Positions 8,417 to 17,309 of a stretch of DNA of 64,000 bases are shown piece after piece. Numbering within the stretch: the first letter of the stretch is position 1; every line of letters starts with the position of its first letter. Both the position numbers and the translations under genes were made by a program. The stretch is taken from positions 1,674,001 to 1,738,000 of the forward strand of contig CAWEUM010000005.1 in NCBI GenBank assembly GCA_963812255.1, written 5' to 3'. This DNA is from DATJGR01 sp963812255 (GTDB lineage: Bacteria > Pseudomonadota > Gammaproteobacteria > Pseudomonadales > Azotimanducaceae). Under the pieces are notes generated by a model that saw nothing but the letters and a program-made list of their open reading frames with translations, was not told the DNA's origin and made no database searches.

Positions 8417-10585
8417 TCAAAACCCGAAATCTTCCTTCGGGATATGTTTCGCCTTGGTGCACTCCAACCTGAAATCGTACGGAACTTCGTCGGCACAGTC
8501 CGGCCACTTGTCCGTGGTCATCCAGAACTCCACCAGCCCGAGCCGCGCGCACAGGCGTGCGAAGCGTGGGTCGTTGCGCAGTTCTGGCATATCCGCCTGA
8601 AACATCAGCGAGGTACGGTACCGGTCCGGACCCATGATGTCGTCGTTCGTTCCGGCCGGTCCCAGACGAGCGGACTCGGCCGCGCGGTAGGCTTCCTCGA
8701 TGAGACCGAGGTGCGCGCAATACACCAGGCGCGATACATCGACGCACCCGGTCTTCGCGATATGGGCGTCAAGAGCGCGCTGCCAACCGCTGATATTCTC
8801 GAGTGTCGGGTCGCGCTTGGCGCGAATGAACGGCAGACCCTCCTCGAACTCACGCAACTGGCGCTTCGCCGCAAGCGCCAGCAATCGGTCGACCGCTGCC
8901 CAATCCCGCTGGAAGGCGTAAGCGCGCAGCAGGCTCGAGACGGGAAAGCTCATATCGGGCATCCGATTCACGAGATCTTCATACACGGGCACCGCCTCCG
9001 CGACGCGTCCGGCAGCCATCCTCGCCAGCGCGACGAGGTTTGCGGACATTGGGTCCAGCGCGTCCAATCGATAGCTGCGCTCCGTCTCCTCCAAACTTTC
9101 GCGAATTCGACCCATCGTCCGCAGATACCAGCCGACGTATCGACGCCCGTCGCCCCCACCCGAGGGCAATCTAATCCGCTCCAGGATTGCGTCTGCCTCG
9201 AGGAATTGTCCGAACGGCGCGATCACGAGCAGCTGCGCGACCATCGCGTCGATGTTCTGCGGATCGAGTGCCAATGCGTGCTTTGCCTCGCGTTCTACCT
9301 GCGCAGCAATCGTGGCGCGCTCGGCAAATGGCTGATAGGAATTCAGCCAGGCCCGCAAGTAGGCGAGCCGTCCCCAGGCCTCGGTGAAATGCGGCGCGCG
9401 CCGGGTAACCACCTCCAACAGCTCCATATTGGTGCGCAGTTCCGCTGGTGCGTAGGTTTTCGGGCTGGCCCGCAGATACAGGTCATACACCGCCGGGTCA
9501 ATTGGATTCGTCGCGAAGCAGGAAAACGTCTGATTGAGCGCGCCCGCGATGCTTTCTGAAATTTCGTCCTGAACCGCGAAGATGTCGGTGAGACTGCGGT
9601 CGTAGCGGTCGGACCACAGCGTCGTCCGTGATGCAGCTTCCACTAGGTGCGCATTGATGCGCACGCGATCGAGCGCGCGTCGGATCGAACCGTCGAGCAC
9701 GTGGGAGCAATTGAGATGCTGTGCTGCGTCGGCTTTGCGTTCCCCGCGAAACTGGAAGCTCGACGCACGGCCGATCACTTTGAGCTGCGCCCCTCGCGAC
9801 AGCCGCGCGATGATCTCCTCGCTGACTCCATCGGAGAAGAACTGCATTTCCGGGTCGCTCGACAGATTGTCGAACGCGAGCACCGCGAGAATCACGTCGG
9901 CTGCGGTAACGACGCGCTCACGCGATCCGCCCTCGTTGTCTGCGCGATGCGCCTTTTCCGAATCCGGCGGCGGCGTCGGGTCCAACTGCCCCGATGCAGC
10001 GACCTCGCACACCTCGACCGGATCCTCGACCCCGGCGAGGCGATAGTGCCCATGCACCACCCAACGCAGCAGCGCCGAATCTTCCATCCCCACCGCAGCG
10101 CGCCGTGCGAAGTCGTATGCTGCACGCGTGAGTAGAATACGCCCGTCGCCGGCGAGCGACATCACCCGCGCCGCAATCGCCTTGGCCAGTCCCTCCACTT
10201 CCAATGGCTTTGCACCACGCGCGACATCTTCCGGCGAATTCGCGCGCAGCACGACTTCGCCCAGATGAATACCAACCCGCGATGTGACCGCCGAATGGAA
10301 AGCATCGCCAAGCACGCGCAGCTCGCCCTGATAGGCGATCGCGAAACGTACCGCTTCGATCGGCCGTTCGAACAGCAGCAGGAAGCCATCGCTCTTGTCG
10401 ACTTCCCGACCGTTGAAAGCGGCCAGCAGGTCCCGCGCGACGCGGTCGTGACGGGCCAGCAGATCGGCCGCGCTCGAATCGCCGATACGCTCCACGAGCT
10501 GCGTGCTGGCGACGAGGTCGCACAGCAGCAGCGTTCGAATCGCGGGACCGGAAGTATCGGACGTGATCGCCATCAATGAAGACAT
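8417..10585 (-). CDS. Class III nucleotide-cyclase homology / TolB-like / TPR protein
   Basis: A 722-residue multidomain protein. Residues about 15-200 form a cyclase homology domain, with LLCDLVASTQLVERIGD carrying the first metal aspartate and KSDGFLLLFE the second; the usual GDG is SDG here. After a proline-rich linker, residues about 235-350 match the TolB-like segment that precedes TPRs in such proteins (AVLAFDNLSSDPEMQFFSDG, then LDGSIRRA). The rest is a TPR-like helical array. No transmembrane helix is evident, so it is probably a cytoplasmic signalling protein. Whether it makes cAMP is uncertain. Confidence 0.82.
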   Translation of the reverse strand: MSSLMAITSDTSGPAIRTLLLCDLVASTQLVERIGDSSAADLLARHDRVARDLLAAFNGREVDKSDGFLLLFERPIEAVRFAIAYQGELRVLGDAFHSAVTSRVGIHLGEVVLRANSPEDVARGAKPLEVEGLAKAIAARVMSLAGDGRILLTRAAYDFARRAAVGMEDSALLRWVVHGHYRLAGVEDPVEVCEVAASGQLDPTPPPDSEKAHRADNEGGSRERVVTAADVILAVLAFDNLSSDPEMQFFSDGVSEEIIARLSRGAQLKVIGRASSFQFRGERKADAAQHLNCSHVLDGSIRRALDRVRINAHLVEAASRTTLWSDRYDRSLTDIFAVQDEISESIAGALNQTFSCFATNPIDPAVYDLYLRASPKTYAPAELRTNMELLEVVTRRAPHFTEAWGRLAYLRAWLNSYQPFAERATIAAQVEREAKHALALDPQNIDAMVAQLLVIAPFGQFLEADAILERIRLPSGGGDGRRYVGWYLRTMGRIRESLEETERSYRLDALDPMSANLVALARMAAGRVAEAVPVYEDLVNRMPDMSFPVSSLLRAYAFQRDWAAVDRLLALAAKRQLREFEEGLPFIRAKRDPTLENISGWQRALDAHIAKTGCVDVSRLVYCAHLGLIEEAYRAAESARLGPAGTNDDIMGPDRYRTSLMFQADMPELRNDPRFARLCARLGLVEFWMTTDKWPDCADEVPYDFRLECTKAKHIPKEDFGF

Positions 10586-10643
10586 GAATGAGAGCGTTCA
10601 TCACAGAGTAGAGGTTTGACGAGTTCGCCGGCAAGATTGGCAA

Positions 10644-11063
10644 ATGGCACAACCTGTGATCACGCCCGACATTCGAACCTTCCTTGAAGGCATGCGCGTG
10701 CCGTGTGTGATTTCCACGCTACGCGCCGATGGTCATCCGATCACCTCCGCGACCTGGTATGGGTTCGTCGCCGACGACGTCGTGGTGTCGACGCCGGCGC
10801 AACGCAACAAAGCCCGTAATGTACGGCGCGACTCACGCATCTCCTTCATCGTCGATACTAAGGAGATGCCTTATCGAGGGGTCGCCATCGAAGGCATGGC
10901 GGACATCATCATGGACACCGATGGTGCGATCATCGATACGATCGTCTGCCGTTATCTCGGATCCGACGCGGCAGCACAGATGCGCGGGCGGCTCACCGAC
11001 GCAGATGAGCGCGTGATTCTGCGCATCCGCCCGCAACGCGTGCGTTCGTGGGCAATCGGGTAG
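10644..11063 (+). CDS. PPOX-class / pyridoxamine 5'-phosphate oxidase-like flavoprotein
   Basis: A 139-residue split-barrel protein. The N-terminal strands PCVISTLRADGHPITSATWY and VVVSTPAQRNKARNV carry the flavin- or F420-binding pattern of the PPOX family. IRPQRVRSWAIG closes the barrel. Members reduce or oxidise varied substrates with FMN, F420 or heme, and the cofactor cannot be chosen here. It is transcribed divergently from the cyclase-homology gene and precedes the TetR regulator of the catabolic island. Confidence 0.82.
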   Translation: MAQPVITPDIRTFLEGMRVPCVISTLRADGHPITSATWYGFVADDVVVSTPAQRNKARNVRRDSRISFIVDTKEMPYRGVAIEGMADIIMDTDGAIIDTIVCRYLGSDAAAQMRGRLTDADERVILRIRPQRVRSWAIG

Positions 11064-11075
11064 TTGGCCGAGCGC

Positions 11076-11104
11076 TTGACACGGCGACTGCGTTTCAGAA
11101 TAGT
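11076..11104 (+). promoter_or_regulatory. Sigma70-like promoter of the tetR-extradiol dioxygenase operon
   Basis: TTGACA at 11076-11081 is a perfect -35 box. It is followed after 17 bases by AATAGT at 11099-11104, a 4/6 match to the -10 box. The predicted start of transcription falls just before the conserved 18-bp motif at 11120. Confidence 0.45.
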
Positions 11105-11119
11105 CACCGCACTCAGCAT

Positions 11120-11137
11120 TGATTCCAGTCATACGTG
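11120..11137 (+). promoter_or_regulatory. Candidate TetR operator (copy 1)
   Basis: The sequence TGATTCCAGTCATACGTG matches 16 of 18 bases of a site in front of hpaB at 20297-20314, and the first 12 bases are identical. It lies just downstream of the predicted promoter, a place where bound repressor would block transcription. Binding by the adjacent TetR protein is inference. Confidence 0.4.
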
Positions 11138-11806
11138 CCGAACAAACCGAAATCTCGGCTGAAGTCCGTACCGGTGGCTACGGAAATGACGCGTCGAGAG
11201 CGCGGCAAGGAAGAAAAGCTCGAACGCATCCGCAGCGCCGCTCACCGGCTGTTCTCGTCCCAGGGATTCGAGAACACCACCACCAAGCAGATCGCCGCCG
11301 ACGCCGATATCGGCGCCGGCACTCTGTTTCTGTACGCTCCGACCAAAGAGGATCTGCTGGTGCTGATCTTCCAGGACGAAGTGGGGCGCGCGGTCGACGC
11401 AGCGTTCGATTCCATTCCAAAGAAGCCGTTACTGGCACAGATCGTTCATGTGTTCGACGCAATCACCGCGCATCACGCCAACGATCCGGCGTTGGCGCGC
11501 GTGTTCCTGAAGGAACTGCCGTTCGTGGAAGATAGCCGTCACGGCGTGACGCACTTCATGGCGGCGATGATCTCACGTCTCGCCGAACTGATAGAGCACG
11601 CGAAGACGCGCGGCGAGATCGCATCCGACGTACCCGCCAAACTACTCGCGCAGAACCTGTACAGCATCTACTTCCAGCGTTTGCAGATGCGCTTCGGCGC
11701 GCGCGTCGCAGGATTGGAGCAACCCGCACTTGCATCAGCACTCGAACTGCAACTGCGTGGCGCTCGCGCAATCGATCGAGAATCCGGCAAGGGGAAAACG
11801 CGATGA
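11135..11806 (+). CDS. TetR/AcrR-family transcriptional regulator
   Basis: Up to 223 residues. The N-terminal helix-turn-helix is clear: RIRSAAHRLFSSQGFENTT, KQIAADADIGAGTLF, LYAPTKEDLL. The C-terminal domain is variable, as expected for ligand binding. GTG 11135 overlaps the candidate operator, so the ATG at 11186 (MTRRERGKEEK) may be the true start. Its stop overlaps the next gene start by 4 bases (ATGA), so regulator and extradiol dioxygenase are coupled. A role as repressor of the aromatic catabolic island is inferred from position and shared motif. Confidence 0.9.
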   Translation: MPNKPKSRLKSVPVATEMTRRERGKEEKLERIRSAAHRLFSSQGFENTTTKQIAADADIGAGTLFLYAPTKEDLLVLIFQDEVGRAVDAAFDSIPKKPLLAQIVHVFDAITAHHANDPALARVFLKELPFVEDSRHGVTHFMAAMISRLAELIEHAKTRGEIASDVPAKLLAQNLYSIYFQRLQMRFGARVAGLEQPALASALELQLRGARAIDRESGKGKTR

Positions 11807-12678
11807 TTCAGGTGACCGAACTGGGGTACATCGGCCTCGGCGTCAAGGACCTCGACGCGTGGAAGCGATTCGCACGCGACATCCTTGCGATGGAGGTGGT
11901 GGATGACGGCGAACCGGATCGGTGCTATCTGCGCATGGACTACTGGCATCACCGCTTCGTGCTGCATAGCGACACGAGCGACGATCTTGCGTATCTCGGC
12001 TTCCGGGTAGCGGGTCCCAACGAGTTCGCGCAGATGCAACGGCAACTCGACGAGGCGCACATCGCGTTTCGAATCGGCTCGGACGAACAGGCTGAACAAC
12101 GCCGCGTGCTCGAAGTCCTGAAGCTCGCCGATCCCGACGGCAACCCGATCGAGATCTTTCACGGTCCGCTGGTGAAGTTCAGCCAACCGTTCCACCCGGG
12201 CCGCGGCATGCATTGACGCTTCGTCACCGGAACCGGCGGACTCGGCCACTGCATCATTCGGCAGCGCGATTCGGAAGCGGGCGTGCGGTTCTATCAAGCG
12301 CTTGGGATGCGCGGCGGCGTGGAATACAAGATCGGTGCCGGAAAACGTTCGCTGCAACTGACCTTCATGCATTGCAACGATCGCGATCACTCGGTCGCAT
12401 GGGGCATCGGTTCACCGGACAAACGGCTCAATCACGTGATGATCGAAGTCGATAGTCTCGATGACGTCGGACTCACACACGATGCGGTGCGGCGCGCCAA
12501 GATTCCCGTGCACATCCAACTCGGCAAACACTCCAACGACCACATGTACTCGTTCTACATGCAGAGTCCTTCGGGATGGATGGTGGAGTACGGCTTCGGG
12601 GCGCGACCGGCAACGCATCAGTCCGAGTACTACACCGAAGATTTCTTCGCCCACGCGCCCGAGTCAGGCGGTTTCTGA
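11803..12678 (+). pseudogene. Extradiol ring-cleavage dioxygenase (BphC-type), interrupted by in-frame TGA
   Basis: The frame codes for a complete two-module type I extradiol dioxygenase of about 291 codons, but codon 138 (12214-12216) is TGA. Translation resumes in the same frame with RFVTGTGGLGHC; a glycine codon is expected at this point in family members. The N-terminal VOC module is intact. The C-terminal module keeps the BphC active site: metal ligands His149, His211 and Glu262, plus His196, His243 and Tyr252. Nothing else looks decayed, so the mutation is recent, a sequencing error, or read through. Expected role: meta-cleavage of a catechol, coupled to tetR. Confidence 0.85.
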
Positions 12679-12682
12679 TCCA

Positions 12683-13513
12683 CTACTCGAATCGTCTCGC
12701 CAGATCGTCTCCGCCGCGTGGCGTCGGCCCAAGCCCTCGAACACCGAAGCCACCATCGTGATTGAGCACCGTGCCGGTGGCCGGCGCGTTGTCCTCGCGC
12801 GACGCAAAGAACACATAGGCGCCAGCGTATTCGGCAGGTGTGGGTATCCGGCCAATCGGCACGAAGCCGGGCGCGCCCTCCGCCATCGCCCGACCGGGAA
12901 ATTCCCGATTCTCCATGCCGAGGCTAACGGGGCCTTTGAGGTGCGTGGCGATCGCTCCGGGCGCGACGCCGTTGACGCGAACATGCGGCGCCAACTCGAA
13001 GGCGAGCTGACGGATCAGCCCCACCACCGCATGCTTGGTGGCGGTGTACAGCACACCACCCCCGCTGGGCCAGAATCCAGCATTCGAGACGGTGTAGACC
13101 AGCGATCCTTCTGATTTCACCAGACAACGAAGCGCCGCTTTGGCCAGCATGATGTAGCCGAGTACGTTGATCCGAAACAATTCGTCGAACGCGGCATCGA
13201 TCCTTTCTGCCGGCAGATCCACGAGCGAGATCGAGTAGTCCCAGATTCCGGCATTGCCGATGGCGCAGTCGAGGCGACCGAAGCGATCGATGCAAGCGGC
13301 CACCGCCCGTGCATTGTCCGAATACGAGCGCACATCGCCCACCACACAGGTGATCCGGTCGGCGAATTGGGTCCGTAGCGCTCGGCAACCGTCTTCGGAG
13401 CGGTCGAGGACACCCAGATTGGCGCCTTCTGCAATGAAGCGCTCGACGATGGCCAGTCCCAGACCGGACGCACCGCCCGTTACGAGCACCGTTTGATTTG
13501 TGAGTCTGTTCAT
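12683..13513 (-). CDS. cis-dihydrodiol dehydrogenase-like SDR (BphB family)
   Basis: A 276-residue SDR. Motifs: VTGGASGLGLA for NAD binding, GNAGIWDYSISL, the serine in TVSNAGF, the active-site pair YTATK, and APGAIATHLKGP. The long GNAGIWD loop and the C-terminal LNHDGGFGVRG tail are typical of 2,3-dihydrodiol dehydrogenases (BphB/HcaB type), which rearomatise the cis-diol made by a Rieske dioxygenase to a catechol. It is encoded next to the dioxygenase subunits and the extradiol enzyme, which supports this pathway position. The stop codon is 4 bases from that of the convergent extradiol gene. Confidence 0.85.
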   Translation of the reverse strand: MNRLTNQTVLVTGGASGLGLAIVERFIAEGANLGVLDRSEDGCRALRTQFADRITCVVGDVRSYSDNARAVAACIDRFGRLDCAIGNAGIWDYSISLVDLPAERIDAAFDELFRINVLGYIMLAKAALRCLVKSEGSLVYTVSNAGFWPSGGGVLYTATKHAVVGLIRQLAFELAPHVRVNGVAPGAIATHLKGPVSLGMENREFPGRAMAEGAPGFVPIGRIPTPAEYAGAYVFFASREDNAPATGTVLNHDGGFGVRGLGPTPRGGDDLARRFE

Positions 13514-13517
13514 GGCT

Positions 13518-14051
13518 TCAGAATAGATTGCTCATGTTCTGCGCGAGGATGACCGTCTGGTCGAGATAGATGTAGCGGCGTGCCAGCTTCAATGCGCCGC
13601 TCTCACGGCGCAGCAGATCCTCGCGGCGGCCGATCCAAGAGTCCTCTTCGCTGTTGAGGCGCGTGCGATACAGGTGGAAATTCAGCGCGACGAGAATGTC
13701 GTTACCGTCGACACTCAGCACGCGCATGTTGCCGACGGTGTGGCGCGTGCGCGACGGCGGGTCTTCGGCCCATGCACGACCGATCTGCAGCCGCTGTATG
13801 CGCAACCCGAGTGTGTGTTTGTCGTCATCGAAAAACGCCATGCCGCCAGGCTTCGTAAATTCGTTGTCGATCTCCTTCGCGGTGGTCGTTCGGCGGATCG
13901 GCATCCAGTAATGAATGTCGTCCGTACACAGGGCCAACCATTCGTCCAAGCGGCGTTCGTCGAGCAGACTGGCTTCGCGGTAAAGAAATTCCTGAACCTC
14001 GAACGTCAGCAGCATGCGCTGCTGCAGGTCGAGGTCCTCGTACGCGGACAT
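13518..14051 (-). CDS. Aromatic-ring-hydroxylating dioxygenase, beta subunit
   Basis: 177 residues from ATG 14051 (MSAYEDL). Beta subunits adopt an NTF2-like/cystatin fold: the helix QQRMLLTFEVQEFLYREASLLD is followed by DEWLALCTDDIHYWMP, and the C-terminal strands read RREDLLRRESGALKLARRYIYLD. The ATG overlaps the alpha-subunit stop codon by one base (TGATG), so the two are translated in a coupled manner. The open frame runs further upstream inside the alpha gene, but that part is not coding. The beta subunit supports the alpha3beta3 hexamer and carries no redox centre. Confidence 0.92.
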   Translation of the reverse strand: MSAYEDLDLQQRMLLTFEVQEFLYREASLLDERRLDEWLALCTDDIHYWMPIRRTTTAKEIDNEFTKPGGMAFFDDDKHTLGLRIQRLQIGRAWAEDPPSRTRHTVGNMRVLSVDGNDILVALNFHLYRTRLNSEEDSWIGRREDLLRRESGALKLARRYIYLDQTVILAQNMSNLF

Positions 14052-15391
14052 CAGACGGTGCCGCTGGGAGCTGGTGAATGGTTGGCCATCAGCTCCTGCC
14101 AGTTGTCCGCCTGCATCCACTCCTGCCACGACTGATAGGTCCAGCGTTGGCCGTGTTCGTTGACCACCGTTTCGATGCGGCTTTGTCCCGACGGGTCCTG
14201 CTCGACGCGGTCGCGACCTCGTCCCATTGCGTAGTTCAGCGGCAGCGTGCGTGCGAATGCACCCATCGCGCCGCGCGTGGAGTGGCTCCAGTTTTCGCCG
14301 TCGTCCTGTTCGAGTAAACCGGCCGGACCGAAGACGTGGTTCGCCATGTAGATCGAAAATTTGCGCTGCTCGGGCGGCATTTCTTTCGGCAACAGCGTGA
14401 ACCACCAGAGCTCCGTCTCGAATGGACCGCGCGGAATCCGCAGACACACCTGATTGAACTGCGTCACCCACAAGTTCGGAAAGATGTTCGGATGGCCGAA
14501 GGAGCGCGAGCCGACCGGGCCAAGCTGATCGCGAACGCGCGGGTTGATTCGATGTGCGGCCTGAACGTCGTACCACTGCGGCTCGCCGGTTCCAGCCTTC
14601 GAGCGCGCTTCGAACTCGGCAAGCTGTGCCTCCGTCACCCCCGGACCGCCGATGCCGTGGCCGTATTCGCCGAGGATTACCATCTGGCTCATCGGTGCCA
14701 TGGCCTCCTCAGGCGCGAAGCCGATGCGCAGTGCCGAACCGTGCGAGACCTTCACGTGATACCAGTCGTAGAGATTGTCGACCGCAAGTTTCCAGTTGCA
14801 CTTGAGCCGGTTCTTGTGGATACCGTCCTGCACCTCGAGATCGCCGTGCGAGGCGAGCATGTCGATGCCGAGGCGGCCGACCCAGCCGAGATAGTCCTCG
14901 AGCGGCGGTGCCGTCGGATCGAGCGTCGCAAACACGAAACCACGATAGCTATCGACCTGCGCGGCCTTGCCGAGCCCCCACTTACTCTTGTCGAAATCTT
15001 TGCCGTAAAACGCATCCTGCCCAGGTATTGCGACCAGCCGGCCATCAAGGCCGTAGTTCCAGCCGTGATACGAGCACATGAAACTGTTCGCATGACCCTG
15101 CTCCGCGCGACACACGGAGTTACCGCGATGCGCACACGAATTCAGCAACACGTTCACCCGACCTTCGCGATCGCGCACCGCGATCACCTGGTCTTCACCG
15201 ATGTAGTTCATGAAGAAACTGCCGGATTGCGGCAGCTGCGACTCATGACAAATGAAGTTCCACCCGCGCGCAAAGATCCGCACGAGTTCCTGGCGATAGA
15301 TCTCCGGATCCGAGAAGATGCGACGGTCCAGGATGCCGGTTTCAACGTCGTACCACGCTGTTTGGTTCGTCGCGATCATCGGTGTGGCCAT
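14051..15391 (-). CDS. Aromatic-ring-hydroxylating dioxygenase, Rieske alpha subunit
   Basis: About 446 residues from ATG 15391; ATG 15397 and ATG 15433 are alternatives, but 15391 has a GAGGGG site 6 bases before it. The Rieske [2Fe-2S] motif CAHRGNSVCRAEQGH...CSYHGW (CxH...CxxH) lies near residues 80-105. The mononuclear iron site is seen in DNLYDWYHVKVSH. It catalyses O2-dependent cis-dihydroxylation of an aromatic ring and needs a ferredoxin and reductase, which are not in this window. Alpha, beta and the dihydrodiol dehydrogenase follow one another on the same strand. The aromatic substrate is unknown. Confidence 0.93.
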   Translation of the reverse strand: MATPMIATNQTAWYDVETGILDRRIFSDPEIYRQELVRIFARGWNFICHESQLPQSGSFFMNYIGEDQVIAVRDREGRVNVLLNSCAHRGNSVCRAEQGHANSFMCSYHGWNYGLDGRLVAIPGQDAFYGKDFDKSKWGLGKAAQVDSYRGFVFATLDPTAPPLEDYLGWVGRLGIDMLASHGDLEVQDGIHKNRLKCNWKLAVDNLYDWYHVKVSHGSALRIGFAPEEAMAPMSQMVILGEYGHGIGGPGVTEAQLAEFEARSKAGTGEPQWYDVQAAHRINPRVRDQLGPVGSRSFGHPNIFPNLWVTQFNQVCLRIPRGPFETELWWFTLLPKEMPPEQRKFSIYMANHVFGPAGLLEQDDGENWSHSTRGAMGAFARTLPLNYAMGRGRDRVEQDPSGQSRIETVVNEHGQRWTYQSWQEWMQADNWQELMANHSPAPSGTV

Positions 15392-15481
15392 GCTCATCCC
15401 CTCGTTTGTCCTCGCGCCAATGTTGTGCGCCATTCTGTTTGGAACTTAATCGAAGATTGACATCGGCGCCACGCGGTGATG

Positions 15482-15565
15482 AAGAACAGTGCGGAGTTGA
15501 AGGCCGGTGGAGCGGACGGTTGTTCGGGCCGACCCTCCGCCACAACCGTCAACTCCATCGCGCAA
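15482..15565. repeat. Dispersed intergenic repeat, short copy
   Basis: A 28-base block at 15535-15562 matches the reverse complement of 39004-39031 at 27 of 28 positions. Its left side (around 15506-15521, GGTGGAGCGGACGGTTGT) can pair imperfectly with the right side and resembles the arm at 39245-39262. The central hairpin present in the copies at 39 kb is missing. It lies between the Rieske alpha gene and the PhyH gene. Confidence 0.65.
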
Positions 15566-15588
15566 GCACAGGATATGGGGCGCATAAA

Positions 15589-16428
15589 CTAGCCCCCAAT
15601 CACACACGGAAACCGCGGCGATTTCATCGGTTGCCCCGGCGTCAGAGTCTCGTCCAGCAGCAGATTGAACGACCCGGGCGCCGGCGCGTACACCGCGTCA
15701 TCGCCGAGCCAGCGCGTCGCGTGCGCGCGGCGCCTCTGCGTCGAAGATGCATTACCCGCCGAACCATGAATCGCCAACGAGTGATGCACCAGGCAATCAC
15801 CCGGCTCCACGTCCCAACTGAGAAATTCATACTGATCACGCGCGGCATCGATGTCCGGAATGGTTTCTTCCTGCGAATCGAGTAGTCCGAGCATGCGCCA
15901 AGTCTCCGCACCATTGCCCCACACTTGGGGTCGGTAGCGGCTCGGCCATCGATGCGATCCCTTGACGTATTCGAGCCCGCTCGTCTGCCGGGTGACCGTA
16001 TCCAGCGACCGCCACACCGAACAGATCTGCTCACCCCGCACTGGCCAGTACGGCTGATCGTGATGCCACGGCGTCACTTCCTTCGTGCCCGGTTCCTTGA
16101 CGAACATGTGATCGTACAGAAACCGGCTGGTGCGGGAGCGCATCATCTGACGAGCGATCTCGGCGGCGGGTGATTCGAACACGAATGCTTTGAAATCCGG
16201 GTCGAAGCGCCACATCAGACTGCCGTTGTTGAAACGTCCGGTACCGCCCAGCGCCGTCAAATCGCCGCGCTTGCCTCGTTCACTGCCGAGCAGGCGGTCG
16301 ATCGCGTCGCGAAGACGCTCCACCCATCGCTGCTCGAAGAGTCCTCGTAGACAGATCGCGCCGTCGCGTTCGTATCGTTCGATTTCGTCTTGCTCGATGT
16401 TCCGCATCGTTGTGATCGGTGCGTTCAT
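15589..16428 (-). CDS. Phytanoyl-CoA dioxygenase (PhyH) family protein
   Basis: A 279-residue Fe(II)/2-oxoglutarate-type oxygenase. The iron ligands are visible as HHDQPYW (HxD) and the distal histidine in CLVHHSLAIHGSAGN. An arginine for 2-oxoglutarate is expected in the following region (RRAHATRWLGDD). Family members hydroxylate CoA esters or small molecules. It lies in the same-strand run with the FAH hydrolase, aldehyde dehydrogenase and HpaB-like genes, 20 bases downstream of the FAH gene stop. Its substrate is unknown, but a side-chain hydroxylation in the same catabolic route is plausible. Confidence 0.87.
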   Translation of the reverse strand: MNAPITTMRNIEQDEIERYERDGAICLRGLFEQRWVERLRDAIDRLLGSERGKRGDLTALGGTGRFNNGSLMWRFDPDFKAFVFESPAAEIARQMMRSRTSRFLYDHMFVKEPGTKEVTPWHHDQPYWPVRGEQICSVWRSLDTVTRQTSGLEYVKGSHRWPSRYRPQVWGNGAETWRMLGLLDSQEETIPDIDAARDQYEFLSWDVEPGDCLVHHSLAIHGSAGNASSTQRRRAHATRWLGDDAVYAPAPGSFNLLLDETLTPGQPMKSPRFPCVIGG

Positions 16429-16447
16429 TCGCCCCCCAAACAGACTA

Positions 16448-17278
16448 TTAGAAGCGCCCGAGCGCGACCCGACGCACGGCCTCGGTGTCGGTCGGCTCGT
16501 GCCCGATCTTGTGCATCGGAGACGGCACCTCCTGCACTGTGTTCGTCAGCCGGCCGAGCCCGGTCACTTCCACCTCGACTACATCGCCGGGTTGCATCGG
16601 ACGCGAATTCGCCGGGGTCCCGGTGAGCACGATGTCACCCGGCAGGAACGTGATGTGGCGCGACAGGTCCGCAAAAATGTAGTCGATCGAAAAGTTCATA
16701 TCGCTGACAGGCCCGTCCTGCACGCGCTCGCCGTTGATGAACGTACGCACCGTCTGCTCGCGGATGTCGATGCCGCGCACGATGCCCGGGCCGATCGGAC
16801 AAAAGCCGTCCTGGCCTTTCACGCGCAACATCGAGCCGGCGTCGGTATCTCGAAAGTCCTGTGCGCCCACATCGTTGGCTGGCGCGAATCCGGCCAGATA
16901 TTCCCAGACATCGTCGCGCGCGACGTTGCGCATCGGTTTACCCACGATCGCCGCGATCTCGCCTTCGTAGTTGAGATATTTGCAATTCGCCGGACGGTTC
17001 AGATATCCGCGGTGTGTGTTCAGCGCCGTGAGCGGCTTTTGAAAATAGGTTGGCGTCACCAGCTTCGGCGCCTTGAACTCGACCCGACGTGAGTCGTAGT
17101 TCAGATGAATGCAGATGATCTTGGTCGGATCGCACGGCGTCAGATACACGGCGTCGGCATCTGGCACCGAACGACCGTCGCCCAGATGCAGCATATCTCC
17201 GTCGGGCCGCACCCACGTCGGCGTACCTTGATGCAGAATGCGGCGCCATTCTTCGCGCGGGCCTTTCAAAACGGACAT
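16448..17278 (-). CDS. Fumarylacetoacetate hydrolase (FAH) family protein
   Basis: 276 residues from ATG 17278, chosen because AAGGAGG lies 6 bases upstream; the open frame extends further but without a site. The FAH fold motifs are YEGEIAAIVGK (metal ligand glutamate), NDVGAQDFR, GFCPIGPGIV, and the C-terminal GDIVLTGTPANSRPMQPGD. The family contains ring-fission product hydrolases, hydratases and the HpaG-type isomerase/decarboxylases. After extradiol cleavage, such an enzyme would process the ring-fission product (inference). It lies between the aldehyde dehydrogenase and PhyH genes on the same strand. Confidence 0.88.
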   Translation of the reverse strand: MSVLKGPREEWRRILHQGTPTWVRPDGDMLHLGDGRSVPDADAVYLTPCDPTKIICIHLNYDSRRVEFKAPKLVTPTYFQKPLTALNTHRGYLNRPANCKYLNYEGEIAAIVGKPMRNVARDDVWEYLAGFAPANDVGAQDFRDTDAGSMLRVKGQDGFCPIGPGIVRGIDIREQTVRTFINGERVQDGPVSDMNFSIDYIFADLSRHITFLPGDIVLTGTPANSRPMQPGDVVEVEVTGLGRLTNTVQEVPSPMHKIGHEPTDTEAVRRVALGRF

Positions 17279-17309
17279 CGGATCCTCCTTCTCGAGTGAA
17301 CGGGCGTTC

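Noticed and set aside
8243..9559. A long 438-codon plus-strand frame opposite the cyclase/TPR gene
   Set aside because: It has Arg/His-rich antisense composition and overlaps a protein with recognisable domains.
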